Source: an uncultured Candidatus Melainabacteria bacterium
GTDB lineage: Bacteria; Cyanobacteriota; Vampirovibrionia; Gastranaerophilales; Gastranaerophilaceae
Assembly (NCBI GenBank): GCA_934691935.1
Contig: CAKUTH010000004.1
Span: forward strand, 62,001-126,000
Direction of reading: 5' to 3'
Length of the DNA: 64,000 nucleotides
Below are positions 46,301 through 53,882 of the stretch, in pieces. Every line of letters starts with the position of its first letter. Position 1 is the first letter of the stretch. The notes beneath the pieces are model-generated. The model searched no databases. It had not been told where the DNA came from and was given only the letters and a program-made list of their open reading frames with translations. The position numbers and the translations under genes are program-made.

Positions 46301-47065
46301 TAGTAATAAAACATCAATATCTGGAGAAAGGTTAGGGATGTCAGGGATTAGTGGAAGAATATTTTCAGCCTTAGAGTTGTTGACTCCGATTTTTAAATCA
46401 AGGTTTGGAAGATTTGAATTAAGTCTTGTAACTTTTCCAGACATAAATGCGTTTATGTTGTTTCCAGTAATCTTCAAATCATTAATCTGTAATCCGTTGT
46501 TGATAAAATTTATGTCAGACTTAATTTTTACCGTGTCTTTCAGCTTAATGTCAGCAGTAATAAGCTGGTGGGCATCAGTGGTAGTTTCTGTTTTTGCTGT
46601 AACTTTAATTTTTTGGTTTAAAATTTGGTTGTCAAAATCAATATCGTATTTCTCGACTAATGCCTTGCGCAGACTGATTTTTGGGGCGGGCATGTCGGTT
46701 TTTAATTTGTATTGACCAAGTTTTATATTTTTTTCTTTATCAAGAGATATATCTGCGTTAATTTCATCGGCAGAGAAGTTTTGAATGTCGACTTTTTTAA
46801 ACAAAAGCGGGAAAAGTCTTATGTCGATGTTTGGGTTTTTGATTTCAAACGCCTTTGTATTGTCGTCGTTTAGTAGTGCAACATCTTGTGCCGAAAAGTT
46901 TATTGATGGAATTAATCCAGTTTTAACTTTTGGATTTTTTAAAGCAATATTGTATTCTTCAAACGCAATATTTTCAGGCAGTTTTACTAGTGCGGGTACT
47001 GCCCAATAGTAGGCTCCGTATAATATTGCCAATATTAAAATTAAAATTTTAGTTATCCTGCCCAC
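43313..47065 (-). CDS. AsmA-like/TamB-related large envelope protein
   Basis: 1250 residues. One N-terminal membrane helix (ITKILILILAILYGAYYWAV) anchors a very long periplasmic part built of short beta strands rich in Asn, Lys, Ile and Leu, the pattern of AsmA/TamB/YhdP-type beta-groove proteins that carry lipids between membranes. The last about 200 residues (LSGNGNFKISDGRMPKLGSL, AGDIHITNGIADKINVYSSG) match the AsmA C-terminal domain. Its presence implies an outer membrane. The start is a GTG at 47065 with TATAAT ending 6 nt upstream and no SD, so the mRNA may be leaderless. Divergent from the U32 gene by 42 bp. Confidence 0.8.
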   Translation of the reverse strand: MGRITKILILILAILYGAYYWAVPALVKLPENIAFEEYNIALKNPKVKTGLIPSINFSAQDVALLNDDNTKAFEIKNPNIDIRLFPLLFKKVDIQNFSADEINADISLDKEKNIKLGQYKLKTDMPAPKISLRKALVEKYDIDFDNQILNQKIKVTAKTETTTDAHQLITADIKLKDTVKIKSDINFINNGLQINDLKITGNNINAFMSGKVTRLNSNLPNLDLKIGVNNSKAENILPLIPDIPNLSPDIDVLLLKQTGFWGDASGNLEIKGKADFPNVYGNVLVKNAYMVKQIPNAEKATIKLTFTGDKMDLDVKVPTSPTQTVWVTGPINLDKNRSADLHITSTKDVDLKTAQIVLNPLHEILHFDLGPVPIMDIKGKGGINLHIIGTRKDPHGWGQFSFNNATVSFLDVHNMVLQNGSGTLDFKNQDTLFQTKTATLNGKPISVRGTCSLLGNLDFDVISNGQDLAKLLNTINTSPMLVDIQNLLKPVEKMSGNANIKINLFGQVKDINDVVFNKNIFAKGTIEMLSDSIKLKSLPAIRTSGIVNFKNLDANFDLQSLINSSKLDITGKIKNNYGNIKIVSNRFNLGDGIKILSLNLPYSKDLATINSSFTAQYDGKIDNINLDRIRLKGKIYNNKGAKSTLVVNNSDFELKNSTLRLPKINARFGQMPILFEGKVTNIAQIPNLNMYVNLKPTQEFFDEFYNKKSLYPIKMKGDVNLTSRITGDINNINAKTILNIAENSHLYYMGATIGDIENPVRITTNSTYSQQKIKINNLQYDKIITSQNNKPYAKTQLNASGTLKMLSANNVAFENFKIKTQNPSDAKIFNIIFRKPFMKQGVFTSDLVLNGTSLNPKIIGKLGITSIDIPFFDSAITSIDLDFKHNKLFIKSKGTVLTNDIQLDAEMKNRLIAPFVVDNVNIKVSDLDVNKITDKLRDFEAEATRKPTSQMNSTQEIDMSQLVVNNANIQADKIKIRNINSDNFTAKLKLNNKKILDVEQFKFDIAQGSVFGKLQHNLNNHRTELDIHLNDANASIMSEALFDLKGQVYGLVDGNFILNCSGDTQDKCFKTLSGNGNFKISDGRMPKLGSLEYLLKAGNLFKGGITGLSINSIIDLITPLKTGNFESIAGDIHITNGIADKINVYSSGHDLNMYMTGSYNIVTSVADMVILGSLSKNITTVFGKIKNASLSTLFNTIPGVNDQTEKLLMQEDIAKIPNIKNATDIYRIFAVDINGDINGDKYVKSFKWVK

Positions 47066-47107
47066 GCCAAAATTATACCACAGAAATTTCTATGATATAA
47101 TAATTTT
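47066..47107. promoter_or_regulatory. compact divergent promoters, both 6 nt from start codons
   Basis: The 42-bp gap carries TATAAT for the plus strand (47096-47101, 6 nt before the ATG at 47108) and TATAAT for the minus strand (47072-47077, 6 nt before the GTG at 47065). The -35 boxes (TTATAC, TTATAT) are weak and each overlaps the opposing -10. There is no SD for either gene. Confidence 0.55.
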
Positions 47108-48736
47108 ATGGAAAGTATAAGTATTGTTGCGCCAGTCAAAAAACCTGAAGATATTGAAGTTTTCTCAAAAGCATCTAAATGTCGGGATTTTTATGTTTAT
47201 CATAAAAAATTCTTAAATAATAATTTTGAATATGTAAACGAATTTGTTGATATGGCAAAACGTTGCAATTGCTCGATATATATCAATTTTAAACACGATA
47301 TTACGGAAGAAAATTTGCCTGAAATAAAAAAACTGCTTAAATTTTTGAAAACAACTGGAATTACGGGGATTTTTGTTAATAGTTTTGCGATACTGGAAGC
47401 AATTAAGGTTTTTAATTTGCCGTTCAAAGTGATTGCGGATTCGTATTTTGATATTCATAATTTAGCTGGGATTGATTTTATTAATAATTTCCACAAAGTT
47501 GATGAAATAATTATTACGGAAGAAATTTATCTGAAAAACATAGCCAAAATTAAACAGTATACAAAATTGCCACTCGCCATAGACAGCGACAATTTGCCGT
47601 TTTGTGCAGAAGATATAAAAAAAATGAAAGCGATTGATAGAGTTGTTATTAAAGGGAAATTTAACAATTCGGAAGAAATACTTGAAGGTATTGAGCTTGT
47701 TCAAAAAATTCTTGATAAACCGAAACTGTTTAAAAACCAAAAGTTGCCGTTCAAACATGTACGCAAAAGTATTTATCGAACGAACCATTTTTTAGGTGTG
47801 GTTGAAAGTGCCGAAGGACGCGATTTTAAGTTTAGTAGAAATATAAGAAATTTTGAATGGGATATTAAAAAAACGCGTATAAAAAAAGACATTGACTATT
47901 CAAAAAAAGACTTATACCGAATTAATTTTCGATTATCCGAGCTTGCTCAGTTGAAAGAATTGGAAAAATTTATTAAAAAAACGGGTGTAAATCCAGTTTA
48001 TTCGATAGAGTATGGCGAAATCCTGTCTACTTGCGATTTAGCAGAAAGCAGTTTTAATGACATAATAATGAAGGTGAAAGATTTTTGCACAAAATATGGT
48101 ATAAAATTTCAGCTTTCAACTCCGAGAATACTTATTGAACGTGATTTTGACAGGGTTTATGAGTATGTAAAACAAATCTTGCTATCAAATCCAGCCCCAG
48201 ACAGTTTGATAATAAATAATATCGGATATTTTTGGATGGCGATTAACGATTTAGAAATAAATCATATTCCTATCGAAATCGGACAGGGTATAAATTTGTT
48301 GAATAGTTTGTCTATAAAATGTTTAAATAATTTGGCTCAAATTGATACAGTTGATTTTACGGCATTTTCTGATTTGAAAACAATTAAAAAAATAAAAAAT
48401 GACATTCCAAACCGAAAATATACAATCGCAGGGAATATAAGAGTTCCTAGCCTTGGACTTTGTCCGTTGAATAGTGATAGTGCTATAATTTCACGTTTGT
48501 CTTGCAAAGCTCCTTGCCATAGGGGTGGTTATGCTTTGTATGATCCGTCGTTGGAAAAAGTTTTGCCATTTACTTGTGACGGCTTTTGTAGAATGCACAT
48601 GTTTGAAGACACTATATTAGAGAGATTTTCAGATATGGAAGAATTGTCAAAAGCTGGCATAAATGAGTTTGTTTTTGATTTAAGTGCATTGAATGCAAAA
48701 TTTGTTCCAATGCTGTTGGATAAATTTTTTAGTTAA
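47108..48736 (+). CDS. U32-peptidase-like protein, unusual two-part form
   Basis: 542 residues. The N-terminal half resembles a TIM-barrel of the U32 group; the second half ends with a U32-like cysteine cluster (LGLCPLNSD, LSCKAPCHRGGYALYD, CDGFCRMHMF) followed by the LSKAGINEFVFDL segment. U32 proteins such as TrhP, RlhA and UbiU/UbiV hydroxylate RNA or quinones and use cysteines for an iron-sulfur cluster. The substrate here is unknown; the N-terminal half is poorly conserved. A clearer TrhP homologue is at 53883. No SD; leaderless candidate. Confidence 0.65.
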   Translation: MESISIVAPVKKPEDIEVFSKASKCRDFYVYHKKFLNNNFEYVNEFVDMAKRCNCSIYINFKHDITEENLPEIKKLLKFLKTTGITGIFVNSFAILEAIKVFNLPFKVIADSYFDIHNLAGIDFINNFHKVDEIIITEEIYLKNIAKIKQYTKLPLAIDSDNLPFCAEDIKKMKAIDRVVIKGKFNNSEEILEGIELVQKILDKPKLFKNQKLPFKHVRKSIYRTNHFLGVVESAEGRDFKFSRNIRNFEWDIKKTRIKKDIDYSKKDLYRINFRLSELAQLKELEKFIKKTGVNPVYSIEYGEILSTCDLAESSFNDIIMKVKDFCTKYGIKFQLSTPRILIERDFDRVYEYVKQILLSNPAPDSLIINNIGYFWMAINDLEINHIPIEIGQGINLLNSLSIKCLNNLAQIDTVDFTAFSDLKTIKKIKNDIPNRKYTIAGNIRVPSLGLCPLNSDSAIISRLSCKAPCHRGGYALYDPSLEKVLPFTCDGFCRMHMFEDTILERFSDMEELSKAGINEFVFDLSALNAKFVPMLLDKFFS

Positions 48737-48763
48737 AAGTTACAGATTCCTTCCCTTTTCAAG

Positions 48764-48872
48764 GGAGCGGATTTGCGTACGAACGGAGCAAAGCGAGTTC
48801 GGATAGCGAGCAGATTGAGCACACTGTTGCAAGGCAACATGTGCGAAACTCTGTGAGCGTGGAGCAAATCCA
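48764..48872. repeat. about 108-bp dispersed repeat, copy 1
   Basis: Starts AGCGGATTTGCGTACGAACG and ends near GAGCGTGGAGCAAATCC. An inverted, roughly 90 percent identical copy is at 59098-59206. It holds small hairpins (CACACTGTTGC/GCAACATGTG) and is bracketed here by halves of the GC double-hairpin element (about 48749 and 48880). Reading frames over it are not genes. Confidence 0.65.
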
Positions 48873-48904
48873 AGACAAGGTTAGGATGGGTTTGAAAAGC
48901 AACA

Positions 48905-48935
48905 AAAAACGAGCCTTGGATAAGGCTCGTTTTTA
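48905..48935. terminator. bidirectional terminator
   Basis: AAAAACGAGCCTT-GGAT-AAGGCTCGTTTTT, perfect 13-bp stem with A and T tracts, between the U32-like gene and the minus-strand prepilin. Confidence 0.9.
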
Positions 48936-48944
48936 AATCCATTC

Positions 48945-49011
48945 TGTCATTCTGAGGCTTTAGCCGAAGAATCTCAGGAAAATGAAATCTTTCGCTATTG
49001 CTCAAGATGAC
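48945..49011. repeat. TGTCATTCTGA-type element
   Basis: TGTCATTCTGAGGCTTTAGC...CTCAAGATGAC, a relative of 22016-22081. It ends just short of the prepilin stop codon. Confidence 0.6.
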
Positions 49012-49018
49012 TTGGTTT

Positions 49019-49663
49019 CTATTTGCCGTACAATACAGCTCTTGCAGCTGGAGAGTTAGGCAAGATTGTTTGATCATAGAATACAACTGGATATACGTCA
49101 GTTGGGTTGTCAGCAACACAGTCAGCGTCAGTTGTACCTGAAGAACATTTAACAACTTTGTTAGGTCCTTTAGCACCGTTAACGTCTAAGTAACCATAGC
49201 AAGGGTGATCTGTTACACCAGCTTGACCTTGAGTACAACCAGCTTCAGTACCAACAAATGTAAATGTTGAACCATCGTTAAAGAACAATGTTGTATTTGT
49301 ATTCGCTTGAGTAAGTGTTGAACCGTTTTGTGCGATAGAATAACCAACACCGTTAGCATCAGCTGTAGTAGCTTTAACAACGTTCATACGAGAAGTTAAC
49401 AAACTTGCAATAGAAGCTCCGCTAGCGTTAGCAGCTTGAGAACCAGCTGTACCAGCCAATGTATCAGCAAAACTTACGTCATCCAAAGCAACGTTCAATG
49501 TAACTGCTTGAGAAATAGCAGACAATGCTTTTTTGTAAGCAGCTTTGTATTGTGCGCCGTTTGTTTGGTTCATCAATGTAGGCATAGTCATTGCAGCTAC
49601 AACGCCGATGATACCTAAAGTAATCAACACTTCTGCAAGTGTGAAGCCGAATCTTTTTGTCAT
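49019..49663 (-). CDS. type IV pilin-like prepilin, paralogue of 18173-18898
   Basis: 214 residues from the ATG at 49663, which has SD AAAGGTG 7 nt upstream; the frame is open 14 codons earlier. Leader MTKRFG, cleavage after Gly, then FTLAEVLITLGIIGVVAA. The first 67 residues equal the 18173 paralogue although the DNA differs at many silent sites, so selection rather than recent copying keeps them alike. The head keeps SRMNVVKAT, FFNDGSTF, DHPCYGYLDVNGAKGPNKVV and the end RAVLYGK. Four Cys are likely disulfide-bonded. Own strong promoter at 49789-49817. Confidence 0.88.
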   Translation of the reverse strand: MTKRFGFTLAEVLITLGIIGVVAAMTMPTLMNQTNGAQYKAAYKKALSAISQAVTLNVALDDVSFADTLAGTAGSQAANASGASIASLLTSRMNVVKATTADANGVGYSIAQNGSTLTQANTNTTLFFNDGSTFTFVGTEAGCTQGQAGVTDHPCYGYLDVNGAKGPNKVVKCSSGTTDADCVADNPTDVYPVVFYDQTILPNSPAARAVLYGK

Positions 49664-49788
49664 AATCTTTTCACCTTTCTTTTTAATAAACTCTTGATCT
49701 CTCAATATATTTTATGTCCCAAAACTCGAATCTCTTAATAACCTAATAATGTGCATAAAACTATTTGAAAAAATCTTTTTGTATCTTC

Positions 49789-49817
49789 ATTCTATGCTAC
49801 TTGTTAAAATTTGTCAA
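49789..49817 (-). promoter_or_regulatory. strong sigma70 promoter for the minus-strand prepilin
   Basis: On the minus strand: -35 TTGACA (49812-49817), 17-nt spacer, -10 TAGAAT (49789-49794), leaving a leader of about 115 nt. The layout mirrors the promoter of the paralogue at 18030-18058. Confidence 0.75.
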
Positions 49818-49877
49818 GTATTTTTTACCAAATATTAATTATTTTTAACTAATTCTTAAGGATTAGTTTTTTTAATA

Positions 49878-49906
49878 TTGAAATATTTTATATACCATGA
49901 TAATAT
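49878..49906 (+). promoter_or_regulatory. probable promoter for malQ
   Basis: -35 TTGAAA (49878-49883), 17-nt spacer, -10 TAATAT (49901-49906), followed by the SD and ATG at 49938. Confidence 0.6.
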
Positions 49907-49937
49907 AATTTTGTTATATTGAGAAGAAGGGGTAATT

Positions 49938-51821
49938 ATGAATTGTATCTTAGACAGAGAGTTGAAATCGACTGACAATAAAGCTAAAAAAATCATGGCA
50001 AAGGCCTTGAAAGTTTTGGGCAAAAAAAATCTCGCTTTTATTATGCATAACGGTAGTTTTCCGTCAGCACAAGACCAAAATACAGGTTTTGGAACAATAA
50101 ATTCTGATGGCGGAAAAGAATTTTTAGAGTATATTTCAGGAATTTTTGATGCAATTCAGCTTGGACCTGCAGGAAAAACAAAAAGTTGTGACTCATCACC
50201 ATACACAGGTACAATTTTTTCTGGCAACCCTTTGTTTATTAACTTGAAAGAGTTGACACAAAAGGCTTGGGGCAACATTTTATCTGAAACAACATATTTT
50301 GAAATTGTTAGCAACAATCCAAATAAAGACACAAACAAAACAGCATATTCTTATGTTTATAAGAAATATAATGAAGCGTTGAGAGAGGCATGGGATAATT
50401 TTAAAGCGAAACCTATCAAAAAACTTGAAAAAGAATTTGAAGTTTTCAAGCGTGACAACGATTTCTGGCTAGATAAAGATAGCTTGTACGAAGCATTATC
50501 GGTTGAACACGGAAATGATTATTGGCCTTTATGGGAATCTGAAACAGATAAAAATCTCTTTAACCCACAGTCTAACGAAGAAAAAATTCAGTTTGCGGAC
50601 AGAATTAAAGAAATTGAAAGCAAATATTCTGATGAAATTGAATTATATAAATTTATACAGTTTGTTATAAGCAAGCAGAACGAGGAAACTCGTGATTTTG
50701 CCAAAAAACTTGATATTAAAATGATTGCAGACAGACAGGTTGCGTTCTCAGATCGTGATACTTGGGCTTATCAATCATTGTTCTTGAAGGGTTGGTGCTT
50801 AGGATGTCCACCTGATTATTTCTCTAAAGACGGTCAGGCTTGGGGATTTCCTGTTATGGACCCTGACAGAATGTATAATGCAGACGGTTCATTGGACGAA
50901 GGTGGTTTGCTCTTAAAAAATCTTTACAAAAAGATGTTTAAAGAAAACCCTGGTGGTGTAAGAATTGACCACATCGTTGGTTTGATTGACCCTTGGGTAT
51001 ACAAAGCAGGCAAAAAACCGAAAATTGAACAAGGCGCTGGCAGATTGTATTCATCTCCAGAGCATCCAGAACTTTCTAAATATGCAATTCCGACACTTGC
51101 GGATTTGGATGAAGAAGTTCCTGCGGACAAGGAAAAACGCGTAAAAACATTAACAAAAGAACAAGTAAAAAAATATGCGCGTTTGATTGAAAAAATTGTT
51201 ATCGCGGCAGCTAAAGAAGAAGGTTTGAACAAAGATGCAATTGTTTGTGAGGACTTGGGAACTTTGACAAATCCTGTAGCTTTGGTTATGGAACAATTTG
51301 GTTTGCAGGGTATGAAATTGACTCAGTTTGTAGAGGCTGACGAGCCAGATGATCCTTATAGATGCTGTAATATAGGCAAAAAATGCTGGGCAATGGTAGG
51401 GACTCATGATAACGAACCTATAAAAATGTGGGCAGACCAAAATATCCACACTCATGGCGGTTATTTACATGCTAAAAACCTTGTGGATGACTTGTTTGCT
51501 GAGGTAGAAAACAAAGATGATATTATTGTTAAATTAACTAATGATGCTGAATTTTTGGCCCAAACAAAGTTGGTTGAACTTTTTGCATCGCAAGCTGAAA
51601 ATATTCAAATTTTCTTTACTGATTATTTTAATGTTTATGATGTTTATAATAGACCAGGAACTTCTGGTGATGCAAATTGGTCATTGAGGTTGCCAGATAA
51701 TTATAAGGAACTTAAACCGATTAATCTTGCAAATATATTGAAACTTGCTATTGAGGCAAGAGGTCACGAATTCGCGGATAAAAACAAAAAAATAATCGAA
51801 AAATTAGAAGAAATTCAATAA
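49938..51821 (+). CDS. malQ: 4-alpha-glucanotransferase (GH77, amylomaltase)
   Basis: Transfers maltodextrin segments between glucan chains in glycogen or maltose use. GH77 motifs in order: GPAG with SSPYTG near the N-terminus, the core DRQVAFSDRDTWA, GCPPDYFSKDGQAWGFPV, RIDHIVGL with the nucleophile Asp, CEDLGTLTNPV with the acid/base Glu, and GTHDNEPI. 627 residues includes an insert at about 110-260 of charged helices. SD AAGGGG 6 nt before the ATG. The sugar permease at 52816 and ATPase at 30047 would fit uptake of its substrates. Confidence 0.93.
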   Translation: MNCILDRELKSTDNKAKKIMAKALKVLGKKNLAFIMHNGSFPSAQDQNTGFGTINSDGGKEFLEYISGIFDAIQLGPAGKTKSCDSSPYTGTIFSGNPLFINLKELTQKAWGNILSETTYFEIVSNNPNKDTNKTAYSYVYKKYNEALREAWDNFKAKPIKKLEKEFEVFKRDNDFWLDKDSLYEALSVEHGNDYWPLWESETDKNLFNPQSNEEKIQFADRIKEIESKYSDEIELYKFIQFVISKQNEETRDFAKKLDIKMIADRQVAFSDRDTWAYQSLFLKGWCLGCPPDYFSKDGQAWGFPVMDPDRMYNADGSLDEGGLLLKNLYKKMFKENPGGVRIDHIVGLIDPWVYKAGKKPKIEQGAGRLYSSPEHPELSKYAIPTLADLDEEVPADKEKRVKTLTKEQVKKYARLIEKIVIAAAKEEGLNKDAIVCEDLGTLTNPVALVMEQFGLQGMKLTQFVEADEPDDPYRCCNIGKKCWAMVGTHDNEPIKMWADQNIHTHGGYLHAKNLVDDLFAEVENKDDIIVKLTNDAEFLAQTKLVELFASQAENIQIFFTDYFNVYDVYNRPGTSGDANWSLRLPDNYKELKPINLANILKLAIEARGHEFADKNKKIIEKLEEIQ

Positions 51822-51869
51822 TATTATGTTATCCTGAACTGATTTCAGGAACTGACAGAAAGTAGGCTT

Positions 51870-52736
51870 ATGAAAAAATTCCTTATTGCGTTGATGTTAG
51901 TAGCTTGTACAGGTTTGACGGTTTTGGCGGATTCTGCCAGCAACGAGGCAAAATTCGAGTATAACCGAGGGTATGATTTTTATAAAATTGGGCAGTACGA
52001 CCGCTCAATGGCTGCTTTCAGACGCGCAATTGAAATTGACCCGAATTATATTGATGCGTATTATAATCTTGGTTCGATTTTGGAATATTTACACCAAGAT
52101 GATGCGGCGCTTGCGGTGTTTAAGCAGATTATCGTGAGAAAGCCTGACGATTATGAATCTATTTATAAAGCTGGAAATTTGAGTGTAAAACTTGGACAGT
52201 ACGACAAGGCAAAATCGTATTTGGCGCTTATTCCAACGAGTAATTCCCTCTATTCAAAAGCGCAGGCTTTAATTTCGACAATTCCTCAAGATGAACAAAA
52301 AACAGAAACTCCAAATCTATCGCAGTTGGGTTTAGCTGAAAATTCAGAAATGACGGATAATTCAACGCATATTAGCCAAACAAACGGCATGTATAATAAT
52401 ATTCCGAGCCCTACTGGAATTACAACGGATTCTGCGGGAAATGTTTATATAGCTTCGTTTTCCGATAATATTATCTATAAGGTTACGCCAGACGGCAGGC
52501 AGATTGTATTTATAAAAAATCCTCAAATAAATGGACCAATCGCTATGGCTAGTGACGCAAAAGGTAATATGTATGTTTCAAATTACAATAGCAACAATGT
52601 TGTAAAAATCACACCGACGGGTGGAATTTCTGTTTTGATAAATAATGTAGAAAAGCCTTATGGTATGAACATTACAGAAGGAATGCTTTTTGTTTCTTCG
52701 CAAGGAACAAATTCTGTTTTGAGGTATAAGTTGTAA
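51870..52736 (+). CDS. exported TPR plus NHL-like beta-propeller protein
   Basis: 288 residues. N-terminal signal: MKKFLIALMLVAC has a lipobox-like LVAC (C13), but cleavage after VLA (residue 20) is also possible. TPR helices follow at about 27-125 (YDFYKIGQYDRSMAAFRRAI, AYYNLGSILEYLHQDDAALA). After a linker, residues about 165-288 carry three NHL/SMP-30-like blades (TGITTDSAGNVYIASFSDN, GPIAMASDAKGNMYVSNYNS, KPYGMNITEGMLFVSS). Three blades are too few for a closed propeller, so it may pair or be reduced. Probably a periplasmic or surface scaffold. Starts 48 bp after malQ. Confidence 0.7.
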   Translation: MKKFLIALMLVACTGLTVLADSASNEAKFEYNRGYDFYKIGQYDRSMAAFRRAIEIDPNYIDAYYNLGSILEYLHQDDAALAVFKQIIVRKPDDYESIYKAGNLSVKLGQYDKAKSYLALIPTSNSLYSKAQALISTIPQDEQKTETPNLSQLGLAENSEMTDNSTHISQTNGMYNNIPSPTGITTDSAGNVYIASFSDNIIYKVTPDGRQIVFIKNPQINGPIAMASDAKGNMYVSNYNSNNVVKITPTGGISVLINNVEKPYGMNITEGMLFVSSQGTNSVLRYKL

Positions 52737-52817
52737 GACGTTAAGACGATAAGTCGTTAGGACGTTAGTAAGTTTGCAAAAATAGTAGGTTGGGTTTTCT
52801 AGCTCAACAGTGAAACT
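52735..52817. repeat. heptad repeat plus GTAGGTTGGG unit
   Basis: 52735-52772 is AAGACGTTAAGACGATAAGT-type heptad sequence directly after the stop codon. 52785-52817 resembles 17478-17510 (GTAGGTTGGG...CAACAG(T/C)GAAACT). Confidence 0.5.
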
Positions 52818-53640
52818 ATTCTTTTACGCCACCTTGCAGGATGTCTGAGATAAAATATTTTTTGCCAGCCAGAAAAACGCCAATTACGGGAATCGTGCAT
52901 ATTACAGAACAAGCAAGTAGTTCTCCCCATTGGGTGATTTCTCTAAAACTTCCTTTGTATATCGCAAGTCCAACTGGAAGTGTGCGCATGCTTTCTGTAT
53001 TTGTAACTATTAACGGCCACATAAAACTGTTCCAACTGGTTACAAAAGTGAATATCGCAAGTGTCGCAATTGTTGGTAATGCCAATGGAAGCGCGATTTT
53101 GAAAAATGTTTGGAATAAATTGCACCCGTCGATTTTTGCCGATTCTTCCAAGTCTTTTGGCAATCCCAAGAAGTATTGACGCATTAAAAATACCCCAAAA
53201 CCACCGAATAATGCGGGTAGAATTAGTGCCTGATATGTGTTTATTAAATGAAATTCTCTCATTAAGAAAAACAAAGGAATTATATTAACCTGTGGCGGTA
53301 CAAGCATTGTTATCAATATTGCAAGAAAGATTGCGTTTTTATATTTAAAATTTAATCTTGCAAAGGCGTAGCCAGCCATTGATGCAAAAATTACCTGTCC
53401 GACAGTTGTTATTAGGGCAACTAACAAACTGTTGAAAAAATAGACACTGAGTGGAATTTCCCTAAATACGTTTCTGTAATTTTCTAATGTAAAGTTGGTG
53501 TGAAGTATTTTCCCAGTGTTAAGAAAAATTTCATTGTTATTAACGAGCGACAAATTTACCATTGCAAAAAATGGGTATAACATGCTTATTGCAATTAAAA
53601 TTAGCGTTAAATAACCAAAAAATACTCTTAATTTTCTCAT
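52816..53640 (-). CDS. MalG/UgpE-type sugar ABC transporter permease
   Basis: Inner-membrane half of a CUT1 carbohydrate importer. 274 residues, six membrane helices, and the EAA loop that docks the ATPase (LEESAKIDGCNLFQTFFKIA). The matching second permease and binding protein are not adjacent; the ATPase at 30047-31039 may serve it (inference). The ATG has no SD, but a 44-residue ORF ends 8 bp upstream, so translation may be coupled to it. Convergent with the TPR/NHL gene. Confidence 0.9.
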   Translation of the reverse strand: MRKLRVFFGYLTLILIAISMLYPFFAMVNLSLVNNNEIFLNTGKILHTNFTLENYRNVFREIPLSVYFFNSLLVALITTVGQVIFASMAGYAFARLNFKYKNAIFLAILITMLVPPQVNIIPLFFLMREFHLINTYQALILPALFGGFGVFLMRQYFLGLPKDLEESAKIDGCNLFQTFFKIALPLALPTIATLAIFTFVTSWNSFMWPLIVTNTESMRTLPVGLAIYKGSFREITQWGELLACSVICTIPVIGVFLAGKKYFISDILQGGVKE

Positions 53641-53647
53641 AAAATTA

Positions 53648-53782
53648 TTATATTACAAAATATAACAAAGCGAACATAACACACAAGGATAAAGAACTTA
53701 ACACAAACCAAGTGTGCATCACAGGATGTTGATATGCCCAAATTTCTTTGATAGTAGCAGTAGCATTTTCTATTGTTTGCAT
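53648..53782 (-). CDS. small single-helix membrane protein (44 aa)
   Basis: A short ORF with SD GGAGAAG 4 nt before the ATG. The first half is polar and helical with a Trp and two His (WAYQHPVMHTW); residues about 25-44 form one membrane helix (FVLSSLSLCVMFALLYFVI). It ends 8 bp upstream of the sugar permease start on the same strand. It may be an accessory peptide or leader for that gene. Too short for most gene finders; no family recognised. Confidence 0.55.
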   Translation of the reverse strand: MQTIENATATIKEIWAYQHPVMHTWFVLSSLSLCVMFALLYFVI

Positions 53783-53847
53783 CTTTCTTCTCCAATTTCT
53801 ATAATTCTATCTTAGCTGTTCATCATAAAAAGACATCACCTAATCGG

Positions 53848-53876
53848 TTGATTATTTCTATCCTTTGGGATAATAT
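53848..53876 (+). promoter_or_regulatory. promoter 6 nt from trhP start (leaderless transcript predicted)
   Basis: -35 TTGATT (53848-53853), 17-nt spacer, -10 TAATAT (53871-53876), then 6 nt to the ATG at 53883. No SD. Confidence 0.65.
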
Positions 53877-53882
53877 ACAGTT

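Noticed and set aside
48733..49176. Minus-strand frame over the 108-bp repeat and prepilin tail
   Set aside because: Repeat-derived and out of frame with the real prepilin; the similar frame at 59099-59413 also crosses a tRNA.
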